This document shows, one piece after another, positions 1 through 5,570 of a stretch of 5,570 nt of DNA. Every line of letters begins with the position of its first letter. Within the stretch, counting starts at the first letter, position 1. The notes beneath the pieces were generated by a model. It saw nothing but the letters and a program-made list of their open reading frames with translations, was not told where the DNA came from and made no database searches. The translations under genes were made by a program, and so were the position numbers. Source of the DNA: an uncultured Paracoccaceae bacterium (lineage in GTDB: Bacteria > Pseudomonadota > Alphaproteobacteria > Rhodobacterales > Rhodobacteraceae); the NCBI GenBank assembly GCA_913054485.1, contig CAJXHQ010000241.1, positions 1-5,570 of the forward strand, given 5' to 3'.

Positions 1-1029
1 GCCGAACTGGTGTCAGAAATTGCACACGCCTCAAGCATCCCTGAGATGGCCAAAGTCACCGCACGCATTCCTCAGCTGCTTGTTCAGCTGGTGGCCGGGG
101 GAAACAGGCATGAGGTGGTGACCCGGCTGATCACCGATATCGCCGACGCCGCCACCCGCCGCCTGCTGGCATTGGCGGAAGACAAGCTGGGACCGGCACC
201 GGTGCCCTACCTCTGGCTCGCCTGCGGCAGCCAGGGCCGTCAGGAGCAGACCGGCGTATCGGACCAGGACAATTGCCTGATCCTCGACGATGCCGTCACC
301 GATGGCCAAAAACCCTATTTCGAAGATCTGGCGAAGTTTGTCTGCGACGGGCTGAACACCTGCGGCTATGTCTATTGCCCCGGCGACATGATGGCCTCCA
401 ACCCGCGCTGGCAGCAGCCGCTTGCGGTCTGGCGCGGCTATTTCGCCAACTGGATCGCCAGCCCGGACCCGGAAGCGCAGATGCTGGCTTCGGTCATGTT
501 CGACCTGCGCCCGATCGGCGGCGATCCCGCGCTGTTCGAGGGGCTGCAGAAACAAACACTGGAGGCCGCCGCCGCCAATTCGATCTTTGTGGCGCATATG
601 GTGTCCAACGCGCTGAAACACAGCCCGCCGCTGGGGCTGCTGCGGGGGCTCGCCACGATCCGCTCGGGCGAACACCGCAACACGCTGGACATGAAACACG
701 CCGGCGTGGTGCCGGTGGTGGATCTCGGCCGCATCTGCGCGCTGCAGGGGCGGCTGGCGGCCGTCAACACCCGCGCCCGGCTGCAGGGCGCGCAAGGCTC
801 CGGCGTGCTCAGCCCGACCGGAGCGCGCGATCTGCTGGATGCCTATGACTTCATTGCCCAGACCCGGCTGGAGCACCAGGCCGAAGCGATCCGCGCAGGC
901 CGCGCGCCGGACAACTACCTGACGCCGGCCGATCTGTCGGATTTCGAGCGCAGCCACCTGCGCGATGCCTTTGTGGTGGTGAAAACCCTGCAATCGGCGC
1001 TGGGGCACGGCAAAGGTATGCTTGGATGA
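1..1029 (+). CDS. DUF294 nucleotidyltransferase-like protein, 3' part (5' end outside window)
   Basis: The frame is open to the left edge, so the true start lies upstream. The GTG at 10 is only an internal codon and has no ribosome binding site. Visible at codons 226-273 is GSQGRQEQTGVSDQDN. This is the GS...DxD signature of the polymerase-beta-like fold in the DUF294 family, with the likely metal-binding Asp codons at 262 and 268. A second family block, FDLRPIGGD, lies around codons 502-528. The remaining ~165 residues are helical and match the DUF294 C-terminal substrate-binding region. Full-length members usually carry a cyclic-nucleotide-binding domain and/or CBS pair in front, and that part would be outside the window. 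The family is thought to act as a GlnD-like cytoplasmic regulator, but substrate and target are not established. It is followed in the same direction by a membrane protein and an exonuclease. DUF294 and epsilon-like exonuclease genes commonly neighbour DUF4212/ActP-type symporter genes. Family assignment is firm; the role is inferred. Confidence 0.9.
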   Translation, partial: AELVSEIAHASSIPEMAKVTARIPQLLVQLVAGGNRHEVVTRLITDIADAATRRLLALAEDKLGPAPVPYLWLACGSQGRQEQTGVSDQDNCLILDDAVTDGQKPYFEDLAKFVCDGLNTCGYVYCPGDMMASNPRWQQPLAVWRGYFANWIASPDPEAQMLASVMFDLRPIGGDPALFEGLQKQTLEAAAANSIFVAHMVSNALKHSPPLGLLRGLATIRSGEHRNTLDMKHAGVVPVVDLGRICALQGRLAAVNTRARLQGAQGSGVLSPTGARDLLDAYDFIAQTRLEHQAEAIRAGRAPDNYLTPADLSDFERSHLRDAFVVVKTLQSALGHGKGMLG

Positions 1030-1125
1030 GACCCCGCACCGGTGATCCGGTTGTTTCTGCCGGCACCGGCCGTGTCTGGAAAGTGAAGCCGTTGTGCGCT
1101 GCATCAGCGGCAGGACGGACGGCTG

Positions 1126-1168
1126 CCGCCGGAGCCTCCGGCGGGAGTATTTGGGAAAAGATGAAAGC
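1126..1168 (+). repeat. Hairpin-plus-tail intergenic element, Rhodobacteraceae-type repeat
   Basis: A perfect 8-bp stem (CCGCCGGA at 1126-1133, TCCGGCGG at 1137-1144) closes on a 3-nt loop. It is followed by GAGTATTTGGGAAAAGATGA and a short continuation. From memory, this arrangement of a GC-rich hairpin then a GAGTATTTGGAAAAAGATGAA-like tail is very common between genes in Rhodobacteraceae. Only one copy is visible here, so repetition cannot be shown from this window. It sits between the DUF294 gene and the next co-directional gene. It could act as a weak terminator or an mRNA-end stabiliser; the tail is AT-leaning but is not a true U-run. Confidence 0.6.
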
Positions 1169-1204
1169 GGGCGCGCCTTCGGGCCGTAACGCAGGAGAGC
1201 AGAC

Positions 1205-1729
1205 ATGTTTCTGGAACTGATCGGGGTGATTTTTGCGGGCATCGCCACCGCGGGCGTGGTGATGGTGGTCAACCGGGCCACCCGCGGACGGCTGCCGCGC
1301 TGGCTGGCACCGGTGGCAGCCGGGCTGGCGATGATCGCAGTGACGATCTCTTCGGAGTACAGCTGGTACAGCCGCACCGCGGAACCGCTGCCCGACGGGC
1401 TGGTGATCGCCGAAGCGGTGCCGGAAACCAGCCTCTACCGGCCATGGACCTATGCGGTGCCCTATGTCAGCCGCTTTGCCGCGGTGGACGTCACCTCGCG
1501 CCAGAGCCACCCCGGCCAGCCCGAGCAGGTGCTGGCGGATGTCTACTTCTTTGGCCGCTGGGCGCCGGTGAACATGATACCGGTGATGTTTGATTGCGCC
1601 GGCGGGCGCCGCGCGGCGGTGCCGCCCGGCACGGTGTTCAATTCCGACGGCAGCGCCGAAGGCCTGCAATGGGCCCTGCCGGACGCGGCTGACGGGCTGC
1701 TGAAAACAGTCTGCGGGGAGACCGGATGA
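1205..1729 (+). CDS. Small two-helix membrane protein of unknown function
   Basis: This 174-residue protein belongs to no family I recognise. Two hydrophobic segments are visible near the N-terminus, at about residues 2-22 and 37-55. They are separated by a short basic stretch (NRATRGRLPR), which suggests a helical hairpin with the loop on the cytoplasmic side. The remaining ~115 residues are soluble and probably periplasmic, with two cysteines (in FDCAGG and near the end in TVCGETG) that could form a disulfide. The start is supported by AGGAG at 1193-1197, seven bases before the ATG. The stop overlaps the start of the exonuclease gene (ATGA at 1726-1729), so the two are very likely translated together. 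Position between a DUF294 protein and a membrane exonuclease suggests it is a partner of one of them, but this is inference. It is probably a conserved roseobacter hypothetical protein. Confidence 0.8.
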   Translation: MFLELIGVIFAGIATAGVVMVVNRATRGRLPRWLAPVAAGLAMIAVTISSEYSWYSRTAEPLPDGLVIAEAVPETSLYRPWTYAVPYVSRFAAVDVTSRQSHPGQPEQVLADVYFFGRWAPVNMIPVMFDCAGGRRAAVPPGTVFNSDGSAEGLQWALPDAADGLLKTVCGETG

Positions 1730-3138
1730 CACCGCCCAAGCTCAGCCTGCGCCTGCGCACGTTTCTGTTTTTCGCGCTGATGGCGGCGCTCGCGGCCGCA
1801 ATCACCGCGGCCGCGTTCTGGGCCGGGTTTACCCGTGTCCCCAGCGCCGGGGTGCCCAGCGGTTTTGTGACCGCCGGACTGATCGCCGGATTCGGGCTGA
1901 CCGGGCTCTGCGCCGCCATCTGGCGGCTGTTTGACGCCAATATCGCTCTGCCGGTCGAACGGCTGGCGGCCGGCCTGCGGGCCCGCGCCCAGACCGGTGC
2001 CGCGGCCGGGCTGGACCGAAGCGAAGCGCGTCACCTCGGCGATCTGGCCCCTGCGGCTGAAGGGCTGGCGGACCGGCTGCGCACCGCTTCTGAGGACACC
2101 GAACAGGAAATCGCCGCAAAAACCACGCAGCTGAAAGCCGAGCGCGACCGGCTGGCAGATCTGTTGAGCGACATCCCCCTGGCGATGATCATCGCCACCC
2201 CGGACCACCGCATCGCCATGTATGACCGCCAGGCTGCCGCGGCCCTGTCGCAGGCTGCCCCGCCGCGGCTGATGGCGCCGCTGGCGGATTACCTCGACCC
2301 GGCCCCACTGACAGCAGCCCATGCGCAGCTGGGCGCCCCCGGCGGCGAGATCCCTTGCACCGCAGAAGGCCATGGCGGCGCGGTGACCTTCTCGCTGCGG
2401 CTGATGCCGCTCACCGGCGCGCCGGGCTACCTGATCATTATCGACGGGACCGAATCCGGCATCCCCCCCGAGGCAGCCCGCCCGCTGGTCTATGACCTGG
2501 CGCTGATGGACGGCGCCGTCCCGGGCGGCGACGCCCGGGCCCTGACAGCCCTGCCCTATGTGGTCTTCGACACTGAAACCACCGGGCTTCTGCCGCATAA
2601 GGACGCGGTGGTGCAGATCGGCGCGCTCAGGATGCTGGGTCCGAAGCCGGTGCCGGGCGAGGTGTTTGACACCCTGGTCGATCCAGGCAGGCCGATCCCG
2701 CCGGCATCCACCAGGGTGCATGGGGTCAGCGATGCCATGGTTGCAGGAGCCCCGGATTTCACAACTGCGGGCAAGAGCTTTCACCAATTTGCCTCTGGCG
2801 CGGTGCTGGTCGCCCATAATGCCCCCTTCGACATGGCCTTCCTGCGCCGCCATGCGGCCCGCACCGGCGTGCACTGGGATCACCCGATCCTCGACACGGT
2901 GCTGCTGAGCGCGGTGCTCTTCGGCACCACAGAGGTGCATACGCTGGATGCGCTCTGCGAGCGGCTGGGGGTGGTGCTGCCGCCCGAGGACCGCCATACC
3001 GCACTGGGTGATGCCCGTGCCACCGCGGCTGCCCTGTCGGCAATGCTGCCGATGCTGCAGGCGCGCGGTCTGACCACGCTGGACGCGGTGATCGCCGAGA
3101 CCCGCAAACACGGGCGGCTGCTGGAAGATCTGAATTAG
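1726..3138 (+). CDS. Membrane-anchored HAMP/PAS-like protein with DEDDh 3'-5' exonuclease domain
   Basis: The 470 residues show an ordered multidomain layout. Two transmembrane helices lie at about 12-34 and 46-68. A HAMP-like linker follows (about 68-122), then a probable coiled coil rich in A, E, K and R (about 112-147). A PAS-like region follows at about 143-240 (begins LLSDIPLAMIIATPDHRIAMY, ends GYLIIIDG). A DnaQ/epsilon-type exonuclease domain fills about 278-440. All five DEDDh residues are present: D282 and E284 in FDTETTG, D369 in HNAPFD, H424 and D429 in HTALGDA. The nuclease should therefore be active on a 3' nucleic acid end. It is not the replicative DnaQ subunit, which is soluble, shorter and lacks the sensor-like front half. 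The start has GGGGAG at 1715-1720, five bases before the ATG, and overlaps the upstream stop, implying coupled translation. A plausible reading is a membrane sensor whose output is nuclease activity; substrate and signal are unknown. Confidence 0.9.
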   Translation: MTPPKLSLRLRTFLFFALMAALAAAITAAAFWAGFTRVPSAGVPSGFVTAGLIAGFGLTGLCAAIWRLFDANIALPVERLAAGLRARAQTGAAAGLDRSEARHLGDLAPAAEGLADRLRTASEDTEQEIAAKTTQLKAERDRLADLLSDIPLAMIIATPDHRIAMYDRQAAAALSQAAPPRLMAPLADYLDPAPLTAAHAQLGAPGGEIPCTAEGHGGAVTFSLRLMPLTGAPGYLIIIDGTESGIPPEAARPLVYDLALMDGAVPGGDARALTALPYVVFDTETTGLLPHKDAVVQIGALRMLGPKPVPGEVFDTLVDPGRPIPPASTRVHGVSDAMVAGAPDFTTAGKSFHQFASGAVLVAHNAPFDMAFLRRHAARTGVHWDHPILDTVLLSAVLFGTTEVHTLDALCERLGVVLPPEDRHTALGDARATAAALSAMLPMLQARGLTTLDAVIAETRKHGRLLEDLN

Positions 3139-3215
3139 CCCGGGCTGCGGAACATGGTGGACAAAGGCCTGCGTGCATGGCACCTCTCTGCCGTTCTAAA
3201 TGAAGAGACGCGCGC

Positions 3216-3716
3216 ATGTCCGACACCACCTTTGTTCCGGGCCCGGAAACGGCCCGCGCCTACCGCGATGCCCTGGGCGCCTATGGCACCGGCGTGGGCG
3301 TGGTCACCATTCAGACCCCGCACGGCCCCGCCGCGATCACCGTGAACAGTTTCACATCGGTCTCGATGGCGCCGCCGCTGGTGCTGTGGTGCCCGGCCAA
3401 AACCTCGCTGCGTCATGACGCCTTTATGCAGGCCGAGCGCTTTGCGTTTCACGTGATGGCAGAAGACCAGCTGCCGCTGGCCCAGCGTTTTGCGCGGCAA
3501 GGCGATGATTTCGACGCTGTTGACTGGGTGCCGAACAGCGATGGCGCACCCGCCATTGCTGGCTGCCTGGCCCGGTTCGACTGCCGCCGCCACGCCTGCC
3601 ACGACGCAGGCGACCACACGATCGTTATCGGAGAAGTGCTGCAGGTTGCAGCCCGCCCCGGCAAGGGGCTGCTGTTCAAGCGCGGCCAGTATGGCGGTTT
3701 CCTGGAACAAAGCTGA
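3216..3716 (+). CDS. Flavin reductase family protein
   Basis: This 166-residue protein matches the flavin reductase-like domain (split-barrel, FMN-binding) over its whole length. Typical blocks are GTGVGVVTI at 25-32, the FMN-contacting ITVNSFTSVSMAPPLVLWC at 41-59, a FHVMAEDQLPLAQRFA region, DDFD, and GDHTIVIGEVL with GQYGGF at the C-terminus. Family members use NAD(P)H to reduce FMN or FAD, often supplying FADH2/FMNH2 to a two-component monooxygenase; others bind flavin tightly and act alone. No monooxygenase gene lies in the window, so the partner and substrate cannot be named. The 77-nt gap from the exonuclease gene suggests it may or may not share that transcript. The ribosome binding site is weak (GAAGAG around 3202-3207), but the ATG gives the expected N-terminus. 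The gene converges with the Fe-S protein gene, 17 bases separating the stops. Confidence 0.9.
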   Translation: MSDTTFVPGPETARAYRDALGAYGTGVGVVTIQTPHGPAAITVNSFTSVSMAPPLVLWCPAKTSLRHDAFMQAERFAFHVMAEDQLPLAQRFARQGDDFDAVDWVPNSDGAPAIAGCLARFDCRRHACHDAGDHTIVIGEVLQVAARPGKGLLFKRGQYGGFLEQS

Positions 3717-3738
3717 GCTGCCGCTGCCCGGCCTCAGC
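3712..3738. terminator. Compound hairpin spanning both convergent stop codons
   Basis: GCTGAG (3712-3717) pairs with CTCAGC (3733-3738). Inside, GCCG (3720-3723) pairs with CGGC (3729-3732) around a 5-nt loop, with a CT bulge on the left arm. The structure includes the TGA of the flavin reductase (3714-3716) and the TGA of the Fe-S protein (3734-3736, minus strand). Read on the minus strand, the stem is followed by TTTGTT (complement of 3706-3711), a weak U-tract. It may serve as a terminator for the minus-strand gene and a weaker one for the plus strand. There is no clear U-tract on the plus strand, so this is tentative. Confidence 0.4.
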
Positions 3739-4780
3739 CATCAAGAGCCGGAAAACCGCAGGCGGAAGGCGGGTGATCCGCTTCTGTGCCCCGGCGGCCT
3801 GCGGTCCGGCATGTGCTGCACATCCGGATCTCCAGGGCCGCATCAACGGTGGCGGAAAACAGGCTTCCGGATTTGAGACGCTCCAGAACCCGCTCCACTA
3901 TGCCAAGCGGAGCCACAGGGGCGCAGCAGACACTGCAGGGATACTGTGCCTCCGTCTGAGCCGGCCGCAGACGCTCGGCGGCACGGTCAAGGTTCAGCCT
4001 CGGCTGCAGCTCAATTGCCGCCTCAGGACAGGCCGCCCGGCACATTCCGCATTGGATACAATCGCTTTCGCGCAGGGAAATGCCGCGGCTCCCCGGGGTC
4101 AGCACCAATGCATTGACGGGACACAACCAGACGCAGCTGTGGCAGCCAGAGCAGGCATCCTCTGCGATCTGGACCCGGCCGTAGGGCGCGAAATCCGGCA
4201 ACGGCACCGGGCCCTGGCTATTTGACAGAAGAAACCGGCCACAGGCCCGCGCCGTATCCCTCCGGGTCTCCCGGACCGGCGGCTGCCCGGCCGGAACTGG
4301 CGCCTCCTCAAGCGGCAAAAATGCAAGATCTGCAAGCGCGGCGCGCAGGTCATCCGACGTGCTGAACAGGGTTATCCGCCCCTGCCCGCCCAGGTATTCA
4401 CAGACCTGCCGCTCCTGCCTCTGGGCCCGCGCCCCGGTACCCGCGGGCGCCTGCTGCCAGAGGATATGCGTCACCCCCATGCAGAGCGCCAGCAGAAGGT
4501 CCGGGTGCTCAATGCCCTGATCTGCGGAAAGGCGCACGAAATGGATCCGCAGCGTATCATGCGGAGCCGGGCTGCGCAGTCCGCCATCGTGAGAGGCAAG
4601 TATCAGGACCTGCCGGTCCTGCGGCCGGATACGCACCCTGTTCAGAACCCTATTGCACAGAGGCAGAAGCGGCAGCTGCTCCGCCGGCTGCAAACGCCGC
4701 CGCCCTGGCAGCCGCGATGCGATATTCAAAAGATACGATCCCTGCAGTTGCGTCCTGCCGGACTTACGCCCTACGGTCAT
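3734..4780 (-). CDS. 4Fe-4S ferredoxin-domain protein, divergent relative of formate dehydrogenase-associated ferredoxin
   Basis: The chosen ATG at 4780 gives 348 residues. It has GGAG seven bases upstream, whereas a GTG at 4804 that would add eight residues has no such site. Two classic 4Fe-4S motifs are present: C210SGCHSCVWLC220P and C241IQCGMCRAAC251P, giving a two-cluster ferredoxin domain at about 203-262. Two more cysteine pairs follow: CSVCC at 282-286 and CSTC at 321-324. The order two clusters, then IELQPRL, then a Cys pair, IVERV, SLF and IRMCSTCR, parallels the large 4Fe-4S protein that accompanies TorD, DUF3305/DUF3306 and formate dehydrogenase genes, as I recall it. That family usually runs to roughly 600 residues or more with additional N-terminal clusters. 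This copy is shorter, and the usual CGKPFG block reads CCAPVA. The first ~200 residues have only scattered cysteines and no obvious motif. It is probably cytoplasmic, with no signal peptide or membrane segment, and acts in electron transfer or enzyme maturation. No formate dehydrogenase gene adjoins it. Confidence 0.8.
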   Translation of the reverse strand: MTVGRKSGRTQLQGSYLLNIASRLPGRRRLQPAEQLPLLPLCNRVLNRVRIRPQDRQVLILASHDGGLRSPAPHDTLRIHFVRLSADQGIEHPDLLLALCMGVTHILWQQAPAGTGARAQRQERQVCEYLGGQGRITLFSTSDDLRAALADLAFLPLEEAPVPAGQPPVRETRRDTARACGRFLLSNSQGPVPLPDFAPYGRVQIAEDACSGCHSCVWLCPVNALVLTPGSRGISLRESDCIQCGMCRAACPEAAIELQPRLNLDRAAERLRPAQTEAQYPCSVCCAPVAPLGIVERVLERLKSGSLFSATVDAALEIRMCSTCRTAGRRGTEADHPPSACGFPALDG

Positions 4781-4787
4781 CGTCACA

Positions 4788-4791
4788 CTCC
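4788..4791 (-). promoter_or_regulatory. Ribosome binding site that fixes the Fe-S protein start
   Basis: On the minus strand, GGAG is followed by a 7-nt spacer (TGTGACG) and the ATG at 4780. This favours that start over the upstream in-frame GTG at 4804, before which only AT-rich sequence is seen. Confidence 0.7.
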
Positions 4792-4832
4792 GGTACAATA
4801 GCACTCATAACAAAAGATAACTTACTTTTACT

Positions 4833-4860
4833 ACTTTAGCGGCAATTTCACCTTAAACAA
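4833..4860 (-). promoter_or_regulatory. Possible sigma-70-type promoter for the Fe-S protein gene
   Basis: Read on the minus strand, TTGTTT (4855-4860) and TAAAGT (4833-4838) are 16 bases apart, matching the -35 and -10 consensus at 3 of 6 and 4 of 6 positions. They lie in an AT-rich stretch between the upstream terminator and the gene, which is where a promoter must be. A start near 4826 would leave about 45 bases of leader. The match is weak and AT-rich DNA gives such pairs by chance. I see no convincing FNR-type palindrome. Confidence 0.25.
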
Positions 4861-4914
4861 CACCCCTCCAAGTGCAATGCGGGTTATCCGACCCTAAAAC
4901 ACTGTAATTTTACG

Positions 4915-4946
4915 AAAAAATGCCACCCGATCAGCACGGGTGGCAT
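4915..4946 (-). terminator. Rho-independent terminator of the substrate-binding protein gene
   Basis: A perfect stem, TGCCACCCG (4921-4929) with CGGGTGGCA (4937-4945), is extended by one A-T pair (4920/4946) and closes on a 7-nt loop. On the minus strand it is followed by a run of six T (complement of 4915-4920). It lies about 40 bases past the stop codon of the substrate-binding protein gene, as expected for a strong intrinsic terminator, and separates that gene from the Fe-S protein gene. Confidence 0.9.
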
Positions 4947-4985
4947 CCTCTTCTTTACGAAACATGCAAATATGCAACCTGAGCC

Positions 4986-5570
4986 TTACTTCAGCGCCAG
5001 GTCCGTGATGGCATGGGTCCAGGCCCCTTCCGGCGTCTGGGTGATCACCGGATCGGACCCGCCAGCCAGCAGCGTCGCCACCGTACGGTCAAAATCCGCC
5101 GGGTCCAGCGCGCCGTTGCTGCCCGCGGTCAGCTTGGCAATTTCGCCCATCATGCGCTGCTGATGCGCCTCGGTCTGGGCCCCGGTGGCATCATTGTCCA
5201 GCACGATGCCCGCAGCTTCCCCTGGATTGGCTTCGGCGTATTTCCAGCCCTTCATCGAGGCCCGCACAAAGCGCACCATCTTGTCCTGGAACGCGGCATC
5301 CGAAAGGTTCTCCTCCAGCACATACATGCCGTCTTCCAGCGTCGCGACGCCCTGATCCTCATATTTGAAGGTGACCAGCTCATCCTCGCCGACGCCCGCA
5401 TCCAGCACCTGGCCGTATTCATTATAGGTCATGGTAGAGATGCAGTCGGCCTGGCGCTGCAGCAGGGGGTCGACGTTGAAGCCCTGTTTCAGAACCGTGA
5501 CACCATCATCCCCGCCCTCAGTGGAAATGCCTTCCTGGCTCATCCAGCTCAGGAACGGGTATTCATTGCC
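4986..5570 (-). CDS. ABC transporter substrate-binding protein (NMT1/SsuA-like), C-terminal part
   Basis: The frame runs off the right edge: codons for GNEYPFLSW precede the internal ATG at 5543, so the start, signal peptide and N-terminal lobe are outside the window. About 194 C-terminal residues are present, ending ITDLALK with TAA at 4986-4988. Recognisable stretches are YPFLSWMSQEGI, VLKQGFNVDPLLQRQADCIS, YNEYGQVLDAG, YVLEENLSDAAFQDKMVRF and GWKYAEANPGEAAGIVL. This pattern fits periplasmic binding proteins of the NitT/TauT/NMT1-THI5-like type, with the typical helix that removes a partner residue set (NPGEAA). Such proteins deliver small molecules such as pyrimidines, taurine, sulfonates or related N compounds to a membrane permease and ATPase. 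The exact substrate cannot be told from this half. The permease and ATPase genes are expected upstream on the minus strand, outside the window. A strong terminator follows the gene, so it is the last gene of its transcript. Confidence 0.85.
   Translation of the reverse strand, partial: GNEYPFLSWMSQEGISTEGGDDGVTVLKQGFNVDPLLQRQADCISTMTYNEYGQVLDAGVGEDELVTFKYEDQGVATLEDGMYVLEENLSDAAFQDKMVRFVRASMKGWKYAEANPGEAAGIVLDNDATGAQTEAHQQRMMGEIAKLTAGSNGALDPADFDRTVATLLAGGSDPVITQTPEGAWTHAITDLALK

Noticed and set aside
1026..1220. Small plus-strand frame of 64 codons starting in an ATGA overlap with the DUF294 stop
   Set aside because: The ATGA junction is attractive, but the product is low-complexity, runs through the intergenic hairpin element, and overlaps the better-supported start at 1205.
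31..1377. Long minus-strand open frame of 448 codons opposite the DUF294 gene
   Set aside because: It is antisense to a gene with clear family motifs. The translation is low-complexity, rich in R, H, Q and G, as expected for the complement of GC-biased codons, and no ribosome binding site or family pattern is seen.
1543..3183. Long minus-strand open frame of 546 codons opposite the exonuclease gene
   Set aside because: The plus strand here has an intact five-residue exonuclease active site. The antisense product is rich in G, Q, R and H with no recognisable domain, so it is a shadow of high GC content.
3158..3183. TGGACA as a -35 box for the flavin reductase gene, and a GTGC/GCAC inverted repeat nearby
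   Set aside because: No acceptable -10 box lies at 16-18 bases from TGGACA, and the 4-bp inverted repeat is too short to mean much.
3154..3345. Small plus-strand frame between the exonuclease and flavin reductase genes
   Set aside because: Most of it overlaps the flavin reductase in another frame, and its residues (P, R and A rich) look like an out-of-frame translation. No ribosome binding site is seen.
4805..4914. FNR/NnrR-type operator upstream of the Fe-S protein gene
   Set aside because: I looked for TTGAT-N4-ATCAA and similar dyads because of the Fe-S and formate dehydrogenase link. No site with matching half-sites was found.
1..5570. CRISPR array, tRNA or rRNA genes, insertion sequence ends, phage genes
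   Set aside because: No regularly spaced repeats, no cloverleaf-like sequence, no transposase or integrase domain, and no terminal inverted repeats with flanking duplications were recognised.

Overview
The window is dense, GC-rich bacterial chromosome with long open frames, strong third-position GC bias and short intergenic gaps. Protein styles and one intergenic repeat point to an alphaproteobacterium of the Rhodobacterales, roseobacter type (Leisingera/Phaeobacter/Ruegeria-like). This assignment rests on recall of family sequences, not on a search.

Layout: (1) Positions 1-3138 hold a co-directional plus-strand set. It contains the 3' part of a DUF294 nucleotidyltransferase-like protein, a small two-helix membrane protein, and a membrane-anchored HAMP/PAS-like protein ending in a DEDDh 3'-5' exonuclease domain. 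The last two genes overlap by ATGA and are probably translationally coupled. The 175-nt gap after the DUF294 gene carries a hairpin-plus-tail element that resembles a common Rhodobacteraceae intergenic repeat. DUF294 and epsilon-like exonuclease genes often accompany sodium/acetate symporter genes in Proteobacteria, so such genes may lie just upstream of the window. (2) Positions 3216-3716 encode a stand-alone flavin reductase-domain protein, also on the plus strand. (3) Convergent with it, on the minus strand at 3734-4780, is a 348-residue protein with two 4Fe-4S clusters. It looks like a divergent, shortened and isolated relative of the large ferredoxin-like protein that accompanies formate dehydrogenase operons. 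A compound hairpin covers the stop codons of both convergent genes. (4) An AT-rich gap at 4781-4985 holds a clear minus-strand Rho-independent terminator and a possible promoter for the Fe-S gene. (5) From 4986 to the right edge, on the minus strand, is the C-terminal part of an NMT1/SsuA-like ABC transporter substrate-binding protein.

The first three genes plausibly work together in regulation linked to carbon uptake, with nucleotide transfer and nuclease activity near the membrane. The flavin reductase, Fe-S protein and transporter gene look like separate transcription units. Nothing here is a convincing wholly new system. The most notable items are the isolated Fe-S protein and the sensor-like membrane exonuclease with its small membrane partner.
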